This document shows, one piece after another, positions 17,364 to 26,065 of a stretch of DNA of 64,000 nt; the first letter of the stretch is position 1; each line of letters begins with the position of its first letter. This DNA is from JAWRCU01 sp033542235 (GTDB lineage Bacteria > Pseudomonadota > Alphaproteobacteria > Rhizobiales > Rhizobiaceae): the NCBI RefSeq assembly GCF_033542235.1, contig NZ_JAWRCU010000006.1:124001-188000 (forward strand), read 5' to 3'. A model generated the notes under the pieces. That model did no database searches. It had not been told where the DNA came from and worked only from the letters and a program-made list of their open reading frames with translations. A program made the translations under genes and the position numbers.

Positions 17364-18724
17364 ATCACCTTGCCCGGATTGAGGATCCCGGCGGGATCGA
17401 GCGCATGCTTGATCGCCCGCATCGCGTCAAGCTCTCCCGGGCAGCGGCTGTGGCCTAGCCAGGCGAGCTTCAGCGTTCCGATCCCGTGCTCGGCCGAGAT
17501 CATTCCGCCGACCTCCCGGACAAGACCGTAAGCGATGCGGTCGACCGCATGCACGTCGGCGTCACGGTAGCCCGGGACCTGCACCATGATGTGCAGATTA
17601 CTGTCGCCGACATGCCCGAAGAAGAAGCTGCGCGTCGATGGAAGCGCCGATGCGATCGCGGCGCGGCAGCTGCGCACGTAATCGTCGATGCTGGCGATCG
17701 GCAGGCTGACATCCAAATTGACGATATCGTCCATATGTGCTTCGGGCAGCGCCGCCTCGCGCACCTCCCAGAACCGGCGCGCTTCTGCCTCCGACTGGGC
17801 GATCAGGGCGTCGAAGATAACACCTTCCCCGATCGCCTTCTCCAGCAGGTTCTCCAGCCCGCTGCCTTCCGTCTCGACGATCACCGCGAAGGGCGGCGTT
17901 TCGGCAAACAGGCGCGACCCGCCGCATAGGTCGAAATAGTCGGCCCACATCACCTCGAAGGCGGAAAGCGTCAGTTGCCCGCGCGCCATACGCAACAGGG
18001 CAAGCACCGCATCGTAACTTTCGACCGCGCAGACCGCCGTCTCAATGTCGGACGGCAACGGGCGCAGGCGCAGCACCGCTCGGGTGATGACTGCAAGGGT
18101 CCCCTCGGAGCCGGCGAGAAGATGACGCAGATCGTAGCCCGTATTGTCCTTCTGCATCCGCGACAGGTGCGAAAGCACGGTACCGTCAGCCTGGACCGCC
18201 TCCAGTCCCAAAAGGTTGTCGCGCACGGTTCCGTGCCGGATGACGCGCAGTCCGCCCGCGTTGGTAGCGATATTGCCCCCGATCTGGCAGGATCCCCGCG
18301 CGCCCAAATCGATCGGCAGCAGGAGGTCGGCATCTAGCGCGGCGTTCTGTGCCGTCTCCAGCACGGTTCCTGCCCGCACCACCATGGCGGCGGCGATAGG
18401 ATCTATCTCCTCAACGCCTTGAAAGCGCGCGAGCGAAAGTGCCACGTCGCCCGGGCGGCAGTTCGCCCCGCCGGCGAGCCCTGTCATGCCTCCCTGCGGG
18501 ACGACAGGCTGGTGATGGCGATGGCAGATCGTCAGCGCCGTCGAGACTTCCGCCACCGAGCTGGGCCTCAGGAGAGCAATCGGTAGATCGCGGCCGGTAG
18601 CGCTCGCGTCGGAGCGAACAGCGATTCCGTCAAGCGCGGGACCGGTCAGGCAGACTTCGGGTCCGAGGGCGGCGAGCAGTTCGGCGACGGCGTCCATCCG
18701 GGGCAATCCTTCAGGGGTGCTCAT
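17360..18724 (-). CDS. FAD-linked oxidase, GlcD/D-lactate dehydrogenase family
   Basis: 454-aa VAO/PCMH-family flavoenzyme. The FAD-binding domain (about 30-210) has VVPQGGMTGLAGGANCRPGD and GGNIATNAGGLRVIRHGTVR. The C-terminal substrate domain contains FFFGHVGDSNLHIMVQVPG and EHGIGTLKLAW, the metal/flavin histidines of D-2-hydroxyacid dehydrogenases. It probably oxidises a 2-hydroxy acid to a 2-oxo acid, feeding electrons to quinone. The start at 18724 is used because the longer frame (18853) would overlap the upstream gene. The gap to that gene is 35 bases, so the two form one transcript. Confidence 0.88.
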   Translation of the reverse strand: MSTPEGLPRMDAVAELLAALGPEVCLTGPALDGIAVRSDASATGRDLPIALLRPSSVAEVSTALTICHRHHQPVVPQGGMTGLAGGANCRPGDVALSLARFQGVEEIDPIAAAMVVRAGTVLETAQNAALDADLLLPIDLGARGSCQIGGNIATNAGGLRVIRHGTVRDNLLGLEAVQADGTVLSHLSRMQKDNTGYDLRHLLAGSEGTLAVITRAVLRLRPLPSDIETAVCAVESYDAVLALLRMARGQLTLSAFEVMWADYFDLCGGSRLFAETPPFAVIVETEGSGLENLLEKAIGEGVIFDALIAQSEAEARRFWEVREAALPEAHMDDIVNLDVSLPIASIDDYVRSCRAAIASALPSTRSFFFGHVGDSNLHIMVQVPGYRDADVHAVDRIAYGLVREVGGMISAEHGIGTLKLAWLGHSRCPGELDAMRAIKHALDPAGILNPGKVI

Positions 18725-18759
18725 ATATCGCGCCGTCGCCCAAGCCAGGACAGAGCGCC

Positions 18760-19515
18760 TTACTTGCCCGAGGCCCAGGCGGCGAGCTGGCGCCACAAAG
18801 GCGCATAACCCTCCCATTCGACGAAAGCGAGAGGCGCCCAATGCGGGGCGCAATCCGAAGTGAAAGCCACCGTCCTGCCCTTACCATAGTTGCCGGCCAC
18901 GATCAGTGGATCGTTCCCCACATTGGTGATCAACGTGGCGCCCGCCTTGGGCGCAACGCGGTTATAGCCCAGCACATGCGGCCATTTCGAACCGAGGCCG
19001 GCGACAATCGGATGCGCCGCATCGATCACTTCCGGCGTCACCCCCTGCGGCTGCTCACTCCGATCGTCCGTGGCCGAGATTGTCACCGGAAGAATTTCCT
19101 CGATGGCGGTTCCCGAATACTGACCCTTGGCGTCGATGCCCTGGAAGGTCATATAGCCGCCGATCATCACGAAACCGCCGCCCGCCGCCACATAATCGCG
19201 GATGGCATGGAGTCGGTTGGGCAGCGCTACAGAGCGCACGAAGGTGTCGGGATGCAGCAACAGGGTGTTGGCCCCGACGTCGCTCAGCATGACGCAATCG
19301 TATTTCGAGAGCGCCTGCGCATCGAACGGAAAGTCACGCGCCGCGACATGCGCCGGCTGGTAGTCCACCTGCCATCCGCCGGTCTCCAGGGCCTCTCGCA
19401 GCCAGCGTATGCCCTCCGCGTATTCGACCGTGGAGAAGGTGTCGAACCCCTTCTGATGGATGCTGTGTATCGTCCACGATTCGCCGGCGATCAGGACGCG
19501 AGGCTTCGAGTTCAT
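18760..19515 (-). CDS. GATase1-like protein (putative glutamine amidotransferase fold, ThuA-related)
   Basis: 251-aa flavodoxin-like class-I-amidotransferase-fold protein. Landmarks are the opening KPRVLIAGESWTIHSIHQKG, YDCVMLSDVGANTLLL, YVAAGGGFVMIGGYMTFQG and GKGRTVAFTSDCAPHWAP near the end. No glutaminase Cys sits in the usual nucleophile elbow, so it is probably not a true amidotransferase; relatives occur in sugar-catabolic operons without a proven reaction. The start at 19515 is preferred. A LacI-type operator lies 50 bases upstream (19566-19577), linking it and the oxidase to the LacI regulon. Confidence 0.75.
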   Translation of the reverse strand: MNSKPRVLIAGESWTIHSIHQKGFDTFSTVEYAEGIRWLREALETGGWQVDYQPAHVAARDFPFDAQALSKYDCVMLSDVGANTLLLHPDTFVRSVALPNRLHAIRDYVAAGGGFVMIGGYMTFQGIDAKGQYSGTAIEEILPVTISATDDRSEQPQGVTPEVIDAAHPIVAGLGSKWPHVLGYNRVAPKAGATLITNVGNDPLIVAGNYGKGRTVAFTSDCAPHWAPLAFVEWEGYAPLWRQLAAWASGK

Positions 19516-19565
19516 CGTTCTCTCCAGGTTAGCGAGGGGCAATCTAAGCAAGGGAATTGGCCTAG

Positions 19566-19577
19566 TAAATCGGTTTA
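19566..19577. promoter_or_regulatory. LacI-type operator upstream of the GATase1-like/oxidase transcript
   Basis: TAAATCGGTTTA matches the TAAA(n)4TTTA, central-CG pattern of the operators at 14898-14923 with one arm mismatch. It lies 50 bases before the start at 19515. No other LacI-type palindrome was noticed between 14.9 and 19.8 kb. The 19578-19771 stretch shows nothing else recognisable. Confidence 0.65.
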
Positions 19578-19771
19578 TCATTCTTACGTAAGGAACCGTC
19601 GATAACCAGCTCGTCCGGCGGCGGATAACCGCCACGGCAATCCTTCTGCTCAAGTTTCTGAACGAACGCCCTCTGTGCGTCCGCTTGCAGCAACGGTGTA
19701 CCCGGCACGAACAGCCGTCTCAGGCCCACGCCCTGGACCACCGGTTTGGAGCGAGATCCATATCAAGGCCT

Positions 19772-20683
19772 TTACGCACTGCCGGACCCGTCGAGTGAGC
19801 GGAGCCGGAAACGGATCGTGCCCGATACGCTTTCGCCAGGTGCGAGCACGATCACGCCAGGCACGGCCCGACCCTCCTCAAGGCCGTCGAAAGCGCAGGG
19901 TGCATTGGTCTGCGACTCAAGGCAGAAGACGAGCATGTCGTTACGCGGGACGTGGAACATCAGATGCCTGAAGATCCGGTCGGCTTCGATGATCATTCCG
20001 ATGCCAACATCCGGCCAGGCGATCTCGGCGCGTCCCGACCATCCGGCGTAGCAGTCGTTGCGATATTCGCGCGGTGGTTCACGCCAGCACTCATAGTCGG
20101 CATCGCCCTCGACAGGCACCAGCGCCACCGTCTGGCCTTCCGCATCGGCACGCCATCGACCTGACGCCGCGAAGCGAAGCCTCACGTCGCCGTGGCGCGG
20201 AAACCAGGGGTGTTGGCCGAAAGAGAACGGCATGGTCACATCGCCGCGATTGGTGAGTGTCGTCGTCACCTCAAGGCTGTCCGGTGCGAGCTCGAAACGC
20301 TGGACGGCCGCATAGCGATAGACGTCGTCGACGATGCCGTTGGTAAGCTGCAGTTCCGCGCTGGTCCGGTCGCTGCCGGTGACCGCCCAGGCGCATTGCC
20401 AGCCGGAACCGTGGAAATTCAGGCGGCTGCCCGGCATGTTCGCCGCGACCTCGTAGGCCCGGCCGCCGAAGGCGAACCGGTTGTCGCGGATGCAATTGGC
20501 GAACGGCACCATCGGAAAGCAGCCGGAGAAGAGAGCGTCCGGCTCTCCCTCAGGCGATGGGCGGAACAGATCCAATGGGCCGGATAGCGTCACAAGCCGG
20601 AAAGCCGCCACCGCCCCGCCGTGTCGTGGCGACAGCTCCAGGTGAAGTGGTCCGGCGCCGAGTGCGAGCCTCAGGGATGTCAC
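19772..20683 (-). CDS. Aldose 1-epimerase (galactose mutarotase) family protein
   Basis: 303-aa beta-sandwich epimerase. The catalytic surroundings SRLNFHGSGW (first His), SFGQHPWFPRHG (second His) and FCLESQTNAPCAF (Glu region) are all present, so mutarotase activity on a free sugar is plausible. It is the last gene of the Dpp-type operon and overlaps the enolase-superfamily gene by four bases. In non-phosphorylative sugar oxidation such an enzyme supplies the anomer used by the dehydrogenase. Confidence 0.87.
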   Translation of the reverse strand: MTSLRLALGAGPLHLELSPRHGGAVAAFRLVTLSGPLDLFRPSPEGEPDALFSGCFPMVPFANCIRDNRFAFGGRAYEVAANMPGSRLNFHGSGWQCAWAVTGSDRTSAELQLTNGIVDDVYRYAAVQRFELAPDSLEVTTTLTNRGDVTMPFSFGQHPWFPRHGDVRLRFAASGRWRADAEGQTVALVPVEGDADYECWREPPREYRNDCYAGWSGRAEIAWPDVGIGMIIEADRIFRHLMFHVPRNDMLVFCLESQTNAPCAFDGLEEGRAVPGVIVLAPGESVSGTIRFRLRSLDGSGSA

Positions 20684-21825
20684 GCCTTTCCCAGCAAGGC
20701 CTCGGAGTTCCGGGTCATGGCACGCAATGCGTCCCGGTCGAGTCTGACGCCGAGGCCCGGCCCGTCGGGGATCGCCAGCATACCGTCCGCATCGAGGCTC
20801 CAGCCACCCTCTGTGATGTCGTCGATATAGGGCGAGCCGCCGATGAACTCGACGAGGTCGGCGGTCGGGACGGCGGCAGCTAATTGCAGGTCAGCGGCGA
20901 GGCCAACGGCGGTGTTCCAGCCATGGCCGACATATTTGACCCCGAAGGCGTTCGCCATGCGGGCAATCTGGATCTGTTCGGAAATACCTCCGACCTTCGT
21001 CACGTCGGGCTGGACGATGTCGAGGGCGCGTTTCTCGAACCAGGGCAGGTAGTTCTGCCGCCGGGTGATGCACTCTCCTGTCGCGATCAGCACCGGGCTT
21101 TGCTCCCGGAGTGAACGGAAATCGTCGACCGCATCGGGCCGGAGCGCCTCCTCGAACCAGGCGACGTCATAGCCCTTCAGCATGGCGGCGGTGTTGACAG
21201 CCCAGTTGAGGCCGTTCGGCCAGAAGGCGTCGCTCGCTCCGGCATCGACCATCAGGAGGCAGTCGTCCCCTGCCCCTTCGCGCGCAGCGCGCACGATCGC
21301 CTCGTCGAGCCTTGCGTCTTCCCGCCGCCCGAACGGCCCCCAGCCGATCTTGATCGCGCGGAATCCCTGCTCGCGGTAAAAAGCAGTCCGGTCGCGCATC
21401 AGTTCGGGCATTTCCATCAGGATCGAAGCGTAAGCCTTGACCTTGGTACGATAGGTACCGCCGAGCAGCCGACCGACGGGCTGGCCAGTCGCTTGTCCGA
21501 ATATGTCCCAGAGCGCGATGTCGATGCCCGAGATGGCGTGGGTCAGCGTGCCGCCGAAGCCCATCCAGAAGGTGTTCTGGTGAAGCTTCTCGCAGACGCG
21601 CATCGGTTCGATTGCGCTCTCGCCGATGCAGAGCGGTCGCAGCACCGCCAGAGCCGCCTCGACAAGTCGAGCGTCGGTGAAGACGCTGCCGATCCCGGTG
21701 ACGCCGTGGTCGGTGCGCACCACCACCAGCGCGTGAATGGAATCCTCGGGTTTGATCTCGTTACTCCAGCCACCCTTTGGTGACTTGCCGAAAAGCCCCA
21801 GGCAATCGATGGATTGGATTTTCAT
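20680..21825 (-). CDS. Enolase-superfamily (mandelate racemase/muconate lactonizing) sugar-acid dehydratase
   Basis: 381-aa enolase-superfamily enzyme. The capping domain spans about 1-125 and the barrel about 130-360. Metal ligands appear as MVDAGASDAF (Asp), WFEEALRP (Glu) and LIATGECITRRQ (Glu); the catalytic base pair is suggested by DIVQPDVTKVGGISE and the His in KYVGHGWNTAVG. The HxxxN-type end and AIKIGW (K-x-G) place it in the mandelate-racemase subgroup, where acid-sugar dehydratases are common. Overlap with the epimerase and 13 bases to the SDR show cotranscription. Confidence 0.87.
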   Translation of the reverse strand: MKIQSIDCLGLFGKSPKGGWSNEIKPEDSIHALVVVRTDHGVTGIGSVFTDARLVEAALAVLRPLCIGESAIEPMRVCEKLHQNTFWMGFGGTLTHAISGIDIALWDIFGQATGQPVGRLLGGTYRTKVKAYASILMEMPELMRDRTAFYREQGFRAIKIGWGPFGRREDARLDEAIVRAAREGAGDDCLLMVDAGASDAFWPNGLNWAVNTAAMLKGYDVAWFEEALRPDAVDDFRSLREQSPVLIATGECITRRQNYLPWFEKRALDIVQPDVTKVGGISEQIQIARMANAFGVKYVGHGWNTAVGLAADLQLAAAVPTADLVEFIGGSPYIDDITEGGWSLDADGMLAIPDGPGLGVRLDRDALRAMTRNSEALLGKA

Positions 21826-21838
21826 GTGTCTTGCCCGT

Positions 21839-22636
21839 TCAGAAAGTTGCCGAGACGCCGCCGTCGACCAGCAGGATCTGGCCGGTCACGTAGCGGCAGT
21901 CGTCGCCGCAGAAGAAGCTCGTCGCCGCCGCTATTTCGTCCGGTTGCGCAGGACGGCGCAGCGGTATGCGGCCGTATTTGATGTAGATGTCCCTGAACCA
22001 GTCGGTTTCGTGCTCATGGCCCGAGCCGTCCGGCAACAACGCCATGCGCGTATCGACGAAGCCCGGACAAATGCAGTTCACCAGGATGCCGTCGGGCGCG
22101 AGGTCGACAGCCAGGCTGCGGGTCATGTTCACGACGCCGCCCTTGGCGGTCGCGTAGGCCAGGCTATCGGCAACGCCGCGAACGCCGATGATCGAGGCGA
22201 TGTTGACGACACGCCCATGCTCGGAGCGGCGCAGCAGCCCGAGCAGGCCGAGCGTCATCCACAGCGCACCGTTCTGGTTGACGGCCTGGACCTCTTCGAA
22301 GCGTGCGCGGGTCAACGCGTCGATCGGCGTGCCGTCCAGTATTGCGGCGTTGTTGACCAGTATGTCGAGCCGGGCCTGCCGCTGCAGCCGGGCGGACAGC
22401 GCGGCGATATCGGCCTCATGGGTGATGTCGACGGTTTGGGCCTGTGCGTCGAGCCCCTCCCCGCGCAAGCCGGAAGCGACCGCCTCGAGCGGGTCGCTGT
22501 CACGATCGGCCAGCACGACCGTCGCGCCGTTGCGCGCGAGCCTGGTGGCAACCGCGGCGCCGATGCCGCGCGCCGCACCTGTCACCACCGCCACCCGTCC
22601 GGCGAGCGGGCCGGGCGGCGAAGCTTGAGATTTCAT
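21839..22636 (-). CDS. Short-chain dehydrogenase/reductase
   Basis: 265-aa classical SDR. Cofactor motif VVTGAARGIGAAVATRLA (residues about 15-35), VLADRDSD after beta-2 (Asp favours NAD), the LVNNAAI segment and the YATAK catalytic Tyr-Lys pair are present. The C-terminus (YVTGQILLVDGGVSATF) is typical. With epimerase and dehydratase partners it probably oxidises the imported sugar or a sugar acid; substrate unknown. Confidence 0.88.
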   Translation of the reverse strand: MKSQASPPGPLAGRVAVVTGAARGIGAAVATRLARNGATVVLADRDSDPLEAVASGLRGEGLDAQAQTVDITHEADIAALSARLQRQARLDILVNNAAILDGTPIDALTRARFEEVQAVNQNGALWMTLGLLGLLRRSEHGRVVNIASIIGVRGVADSLAYATAKGGVVNMTRSLAVDLAPDGILVNCICPGFVDTRMALLPDGSGHEHETDWFRDIYIKYGRIPLRRPAQPDEIAAATSFFCGDDCRYVTGQILLVDGGVSATF

Positions 22637-22646
22637 TCCCCTCTCC

Positions 22647-23378
22647 TCAGCTGTGCTTGTCCAGACGCGTCGCCGGCGCGGAGAAATGCTCCGCCAGCAG
22701 CGCGTCGATGTCGTCGATAGAACCGCCCCGCAGAAAGTCGATCAGGTTTTCGTGCAACCGCACCTCGCCGGTGCGGTCGGCGGCATTGGCCCAGTCTTGG
22801 CAGAAGACGATGATCATGTGCTGCGCCAGGCCTTCCCAGATCTGCGCCGCGAGTTCATTGCCCGAATGCCGGGCGACTGCGCGATGGAAGTCGAGATCGA
22901 TCGAACTCAGCGCTACCGGATCGCCGGAGCCGGCCATGGCACGCATTGTCTCGACGATCTGCTCCAGCTCGGCAATGAGCGGCCCACGGTCATGGTCCTC
23001 TCGGATGACGTGCTGAAGGATGATCTTTTCGATGGCGAAGCGCAGCTCGAACAGCTCCGCGATACGCCGCCGGCTGTAATCCGGGACCCTCAATCCGCGC
23101 TGGCCGCCTTCCACGAGGATGCCGCGCAACTGCAGCTTCTGCATGGCCTCGCGCGCCGGCACGCGGCTGACGTTGAGCACCGACGCCAATTCGGCCTCGG
23201 TGATGCGATCGCCCGCGGCCTTGTCGCCCCGTGCGATGGCGAGCACCAGTCGCTCCTCGACCTCGTCGGCTGTGGTCTTGCCGCGGCGGATGGGGGAGAG
23301 GGCCGCGGCAGGTATGTCACGATCGAAGGAACCGGTCATGGTTTCCGTCCGGTTGAGTTTGGACTCATGAGTTTGCAT
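22647..23378 (-). CDS. GntR family regulator, FCD subfamily
   Basis: 243-aa regulator with a wHTH at about 25-90 (ITEAELASVLNVSRVPAREA then MQKLQLRGIL) and an FCD domain at about 95-230 carrying DLDFHRAVARHSGN and LHENLIDFL. ATG 23378 is chosen; it overlaps the stop of the ATPase gene upstream by a few codons, so regulator and transporter share an mRNA. The perfect ACGGTATACCGT dyad at the operon head (29454-29465) has the GTATAC core common for this subfamily and is its probable site. Confidence 0.88.
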   Translation of the reverse strand: MQTHESKLNRTETMTGSFDRDIPAAALSPIRRGKTTADEVEERLVLAIARGDKAAGDRITEAELASVLNVSRVPAREAMQKLQLRGILVEGGQRGLRVPDYSRRRIAELFELRFAIEKIILQHVIREDHDRGPLIAELEQIVETMRAMAGSGDPVALSSIDLDFHRAVARHSGNELAAQIWEGLAQHMIIVFCQDWANAADRTGEVRLHENLIDFLRGGSIDDIDALLAEHFSAPATRLDKHS

Positions 23379-24192
23379 GCTCCACTCCGGCAAGCGCGCG
23401 GGAATGATCGGGTATGGCGGCGAGAAGCGCCTTCGTGTAGGCGTGCCCCGGGTTGTCGAACACCGCCTCGGTGGGGCCTTGCTCGACGATCTCGCCGAGA
23501 TACATCACCAGCACCCGGCTGCAGAGATAGCGAATGACACGCAGGTCGTGCGAGATGAAGATCAGTCCGAGACCAAGCTTTTCCTGAAGCTCGATAAGCA
23601 GGCTCAACACCTGTGCCTGCACGGAAACGTCGAGGCCCGACACGATTTCGTCGCAGATCAACATCCTCGGTTCGAGCATCAGAGCGCGTGCCAGGTTGAC
23701 GCGCTGGCGCTGGCCGCCGGAGAGCTGGTTGGGCAGGCGGCGGGAAACGTCGGGGTGAAGCCCCACCAGCTCAAGCATGCGCGCCACTCGCGCTGCACGT
23801 TCTGCGGCAGGACAAAGGCCGTGGATGGCCAGCGGCTCGGCGAGTGCCTGGCCGATCCGCATGGTCGGGCACAACGCCGTGAACGGGTCCTGGAAGACAT
23901 ATTGTACCGACCGGCGAAGCGCCCGCCAGTCGGCGCGGCCGACGACGGGACGGCCATCGTACAGCACTTGGCCTGAACTAGCCTCCTCGATGCCAATCAT
24001 GATGCGCGAGAGAGTCGTCTTGCCGCAGCCGCTTTCGCCGACCAGGCCAACGATCTCGCCCGGCGCGACGCTCAGGCTCACATCGTAGACCGCGCGCAGT
24101 TCGCGGGTGCTGCCCTCGCGGCGGACCGTGAAGGTCTTTATGATGCCGCGAGCTTCCAGCACGCCGTGGCCTTCCTGCTTGCGGACACTCAT
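23365..24192 (-). CDS. Oligopeptide/dipeptide-type ABC transporter ATP-binding protein (DppF/OppF-like)
   Basis: 275-aa ATPase. Walker A GLVGESGCGKTTLSRI, signature LSGGQRQRVNLARALML, Walker B MLICDEIVSGLDVSVQAQVL and FISHDLRVIRYL are intact, and the C-terminal oligo/dipeptide extension (IVEQGPTEAVFDNPGHAYTK) defines the Opp/Dpp class. The start at 24192 (MSVRKQEG) overlaps the DppD-like stop by four bases. It is one half of the ATPase heterodimer. Confidence 0.9.
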   Translation of the reverse strand: MSVRKQEGHGVLEARGIIKTFTVRREGSTRELRAVYDVSLSVAPGEIVGLVGESGCGKTTLSRIMIGIEEASSGQVLYDGRPVVGRADWRALRRSVQYVFQDPFTALCPTMRIGQALAEPLAIHGLCPAAERAARVARMLELVGLHPDVSRRLPNQLSGGQRQRVNLARALMLEPRMLICDEIVSGLDVSVQAQVLSLLIELQEKLGLGLIFISHDLRVIRYLCSRVLVMYLGEIVEQGPTEAVFDNPGHAYTKALLAAIPDHSRALAGVEHANS

Positions 24193-25184
24193 CGGAGTCC
24201 CTCCCGTCCGTCGCGCGCGAAACGATGGCAGGCCACCGCGTGGCCCGGGCCGGCAGCCGTCCAACCAGGGCGGCTGATCTCGCAAATGCCGTCGACCACC
24301 ACCGGGCAGCGGGAGCGGAACGGCGAGCCGGCTCCGATCGAGCCCGGCCTCGGTGCCTGTCCGGGGATGGGTACGAGGGGATTGGCGCGGCTCGATCTGA
24401 GCGTCGGCGCGCAGCGCAACAGACCGCGCGTATAGGGGTGGCAGGGATCGCTGAGCACCTGCCTCACGGGACCGCGTTCGACGGCATGGCCGGCATACAT
24501 GACAAGGAGGTCGCCGCCGATCTCGGCAGCGAGGCCGAGGTCATGGGTGACGAAGATCAGCGCCAGGCCGAGTTCATCCTTCAGCCGGCGAAGCAGCGTC
24601 ACGATCTGCGCCTGAATCGAGACGTCGAGATTGGTGGTCGCCTCGTCGGCGATGATCAGCGACGGCGACGCCGCGAGCGCCAGGGCTATAGCGACGCGCT
24701 GGCGTAAGCCACCCGAGAGCTCGCTGGGATAACTCTTCATGCGATGCGCCGGCTCTGGAAAGCCGGCAAGCCCGAGCACCTCTATCGCGCGCGCCCGGGC
24801 CTCCTGTCGGCTGCAGCGCCGATGGGCGCACACGACGTCCGAAATCTGATGCTCCACCGTGATGAGCGGATTGAGCGCGGCCGTGGGATCCTGGAAGATC
24901 ATAGCGATCTCGGCGCCGCGGATGGCGCGCCAGTCCTGCATACCGAGCGTCAACAAGTCCCTGCCCCGCCAGTCGATCCGCGTGCCGGTCACCTTGGCTG
25001 CTCCGGGCACGATGCCGAGGAGGGCCTGGCAGACCATGGACTTGCCGGAACCGGATTCGCCGGCGATGACCAGGCTGCCGCCCACCGAAAGGTCGAAGGA
25101 CACGTCGTCGACCACGGTGATATCGCCGGCGCGGCCGGCGAAACGGATCGACAGGTTCTCGACGCTGAGCACTTTCTCCATCAC
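24189..25184 (-). CDS. Oligopeptide/dipeptide-type ABC transporter ATP-binding protein (DppD/OppD-like)
   Basis: 331-aa ATPase with Walker A VIAGESGSGKSMVCQALLG, signature LSGGLRQRVAIALALAASP, Walker B LIIADEATTNLDVSIQAQ and VTHDLGLAAEI. The C-terminal segment has a cysteine cluster (RSRCPVVVDGICEISRPGW), the iron-sulfur-type Cys motif seen in DppD-like subunits. It overlaps the DppC-like gene upstream by four bases. Confidence 0.9.
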   Translation of the reverse strand: MMEKVLSVENLSIRFAGRAGDITVVDDVSFDLSVGGSLVIAGESGSGKSMVCQALLGIVPGAAKVTGTRIDWRGRDLLTLGMQDWRAIRGAEIAMIFQDPTAALNPLITVEHQISDVVCAHRRCSRQEARARAIEVLGLAGFPEPAHRMKSYPSELSGGLRQRVAIALALAASPSLIIADEATTNLDVSIQAQIVTLLRRLKDELGLALIFVTHDLGLAAEIGGDLLVMYAGHAVERGPVRQVLSDPCHPYTRGLLRCAPTLRSSRANPLVPIPGQAPRPGSIGAGSPFRSRCPVVVDGICEISRPGWTAAGPGHAVACHRFARDGREGLR

Positions 25185-26065
25185 TGGTCTCCTTCGCGAG
25201 CGCGCAATGCGTCAGTCCGCGCCTGCATTCCGTCGCCGATCAGCACCAGGCTTAGCGAGGTCACCACGATGGCGAGGCCCGGTAGGGAGGTGAGCCACCA
25301 GGATGAAGTGATGTAGTTCTTGCCGTCCAGCATGATGCCGCCCCAGCTTGGGGTCGGCGGCTGGACGCCCATGCCTAGGAAGGACAGCGTCGCCTCGAAG
25401 ACGATCATCGCAGCCATCTGCATGGCGGCCAGCACGAGGAGGCTCGGCAGCACGCTCGGGAAGACATGCAACATCGCAATGCGCAGCTGCGAGGCGCCGA
25501 GCACGTCGGCCGCCTTGACGTAGTCCTTGGCACTTTCCTGCAGCGCAATGGCGCGCACGATGCGCGCCGCACCCGCCCAGGCTGCCAGTACCATCAGAAG
25601 GATCAGTACTGGGATGGAAGGCCGAACCGCGCTGGTAATGGCAATCGCCAGCAGCACGTATGGAAAAGCGAGTTGCACGTCGATTACACGATCGACCGCG
25701 GTCCGCACGAAACGGTTGCCGAAGGCTCCGAGCATGCCCATCACCGTCCCGAGCGTGAGCGACCCGATCATGCCGACCCCAGCGACGAACAGCGAGACGC
25801 GACCGCCGTAGAGCACACGCGACAGCACGTCGCGTCCCACGGCATCCGTTCCGAACCAGTGGGCGGCCGAAGGCGGCAGCCTCACGGCCGTGAGGTCAAC
25901 GGCGGTCGGAGCGGCTGGCGCCAGCAGCGGCGCGGCGAGCGCCGAAAGCAGCATCACGACGAGCACCGCCAAGCCTATCCCGAGCGGCAGGTTCAGCCGC
26001 AGACGGTGCAGCCGGCCGGCCCATCCTTGGACGATGGCAGCTGATGTCGCCATCGCCAGCGTCAT
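25181..26065 (-). CDS. Oligopeptide/dipeptide-type ABC transporter permease (DppC/OppC-like)
   Basis: 294-aa permease of the Dpp/Opp class. An N-terminal helix (LGIGLAVLVVMLLSALAAPLL) precedes the family signature AHWFGTDAVGRDVLSRVLYG, and the EAA-like loop reads YVKAADVLGASQLRIAMLHV. About six membrane segments are visible. The start overlaps the stop of the PIG-L gene by four bases. Confidence 0.9.
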   Translation of the reverse strand: MTLAMATSAAIVQGWAGRLHRLRLNLPLGIGLAVLVVMLLSALAAPLLAPAAPTAVDLTAVRLPPSAAHWFGTDAVGRDVLSRVLYGGRVSLFVAGVGMIGSLTLGTVMGMLGAFGNRFVRTAVDRVIDVQLAFPYVLLAIAITSAVRPSIPVLILLMVLAAWAGAARIVRAIALQESAKDYVKAADVLGASQLRIAMLHVFPSVLPSLLVLAAMQMAAMIVFEATLSFLGMGVQPPTPSWGGIMLDGKNYITSSWWLTSLPGLAIVVTSLSLVLIGDGMQARTDALRAREGDQ

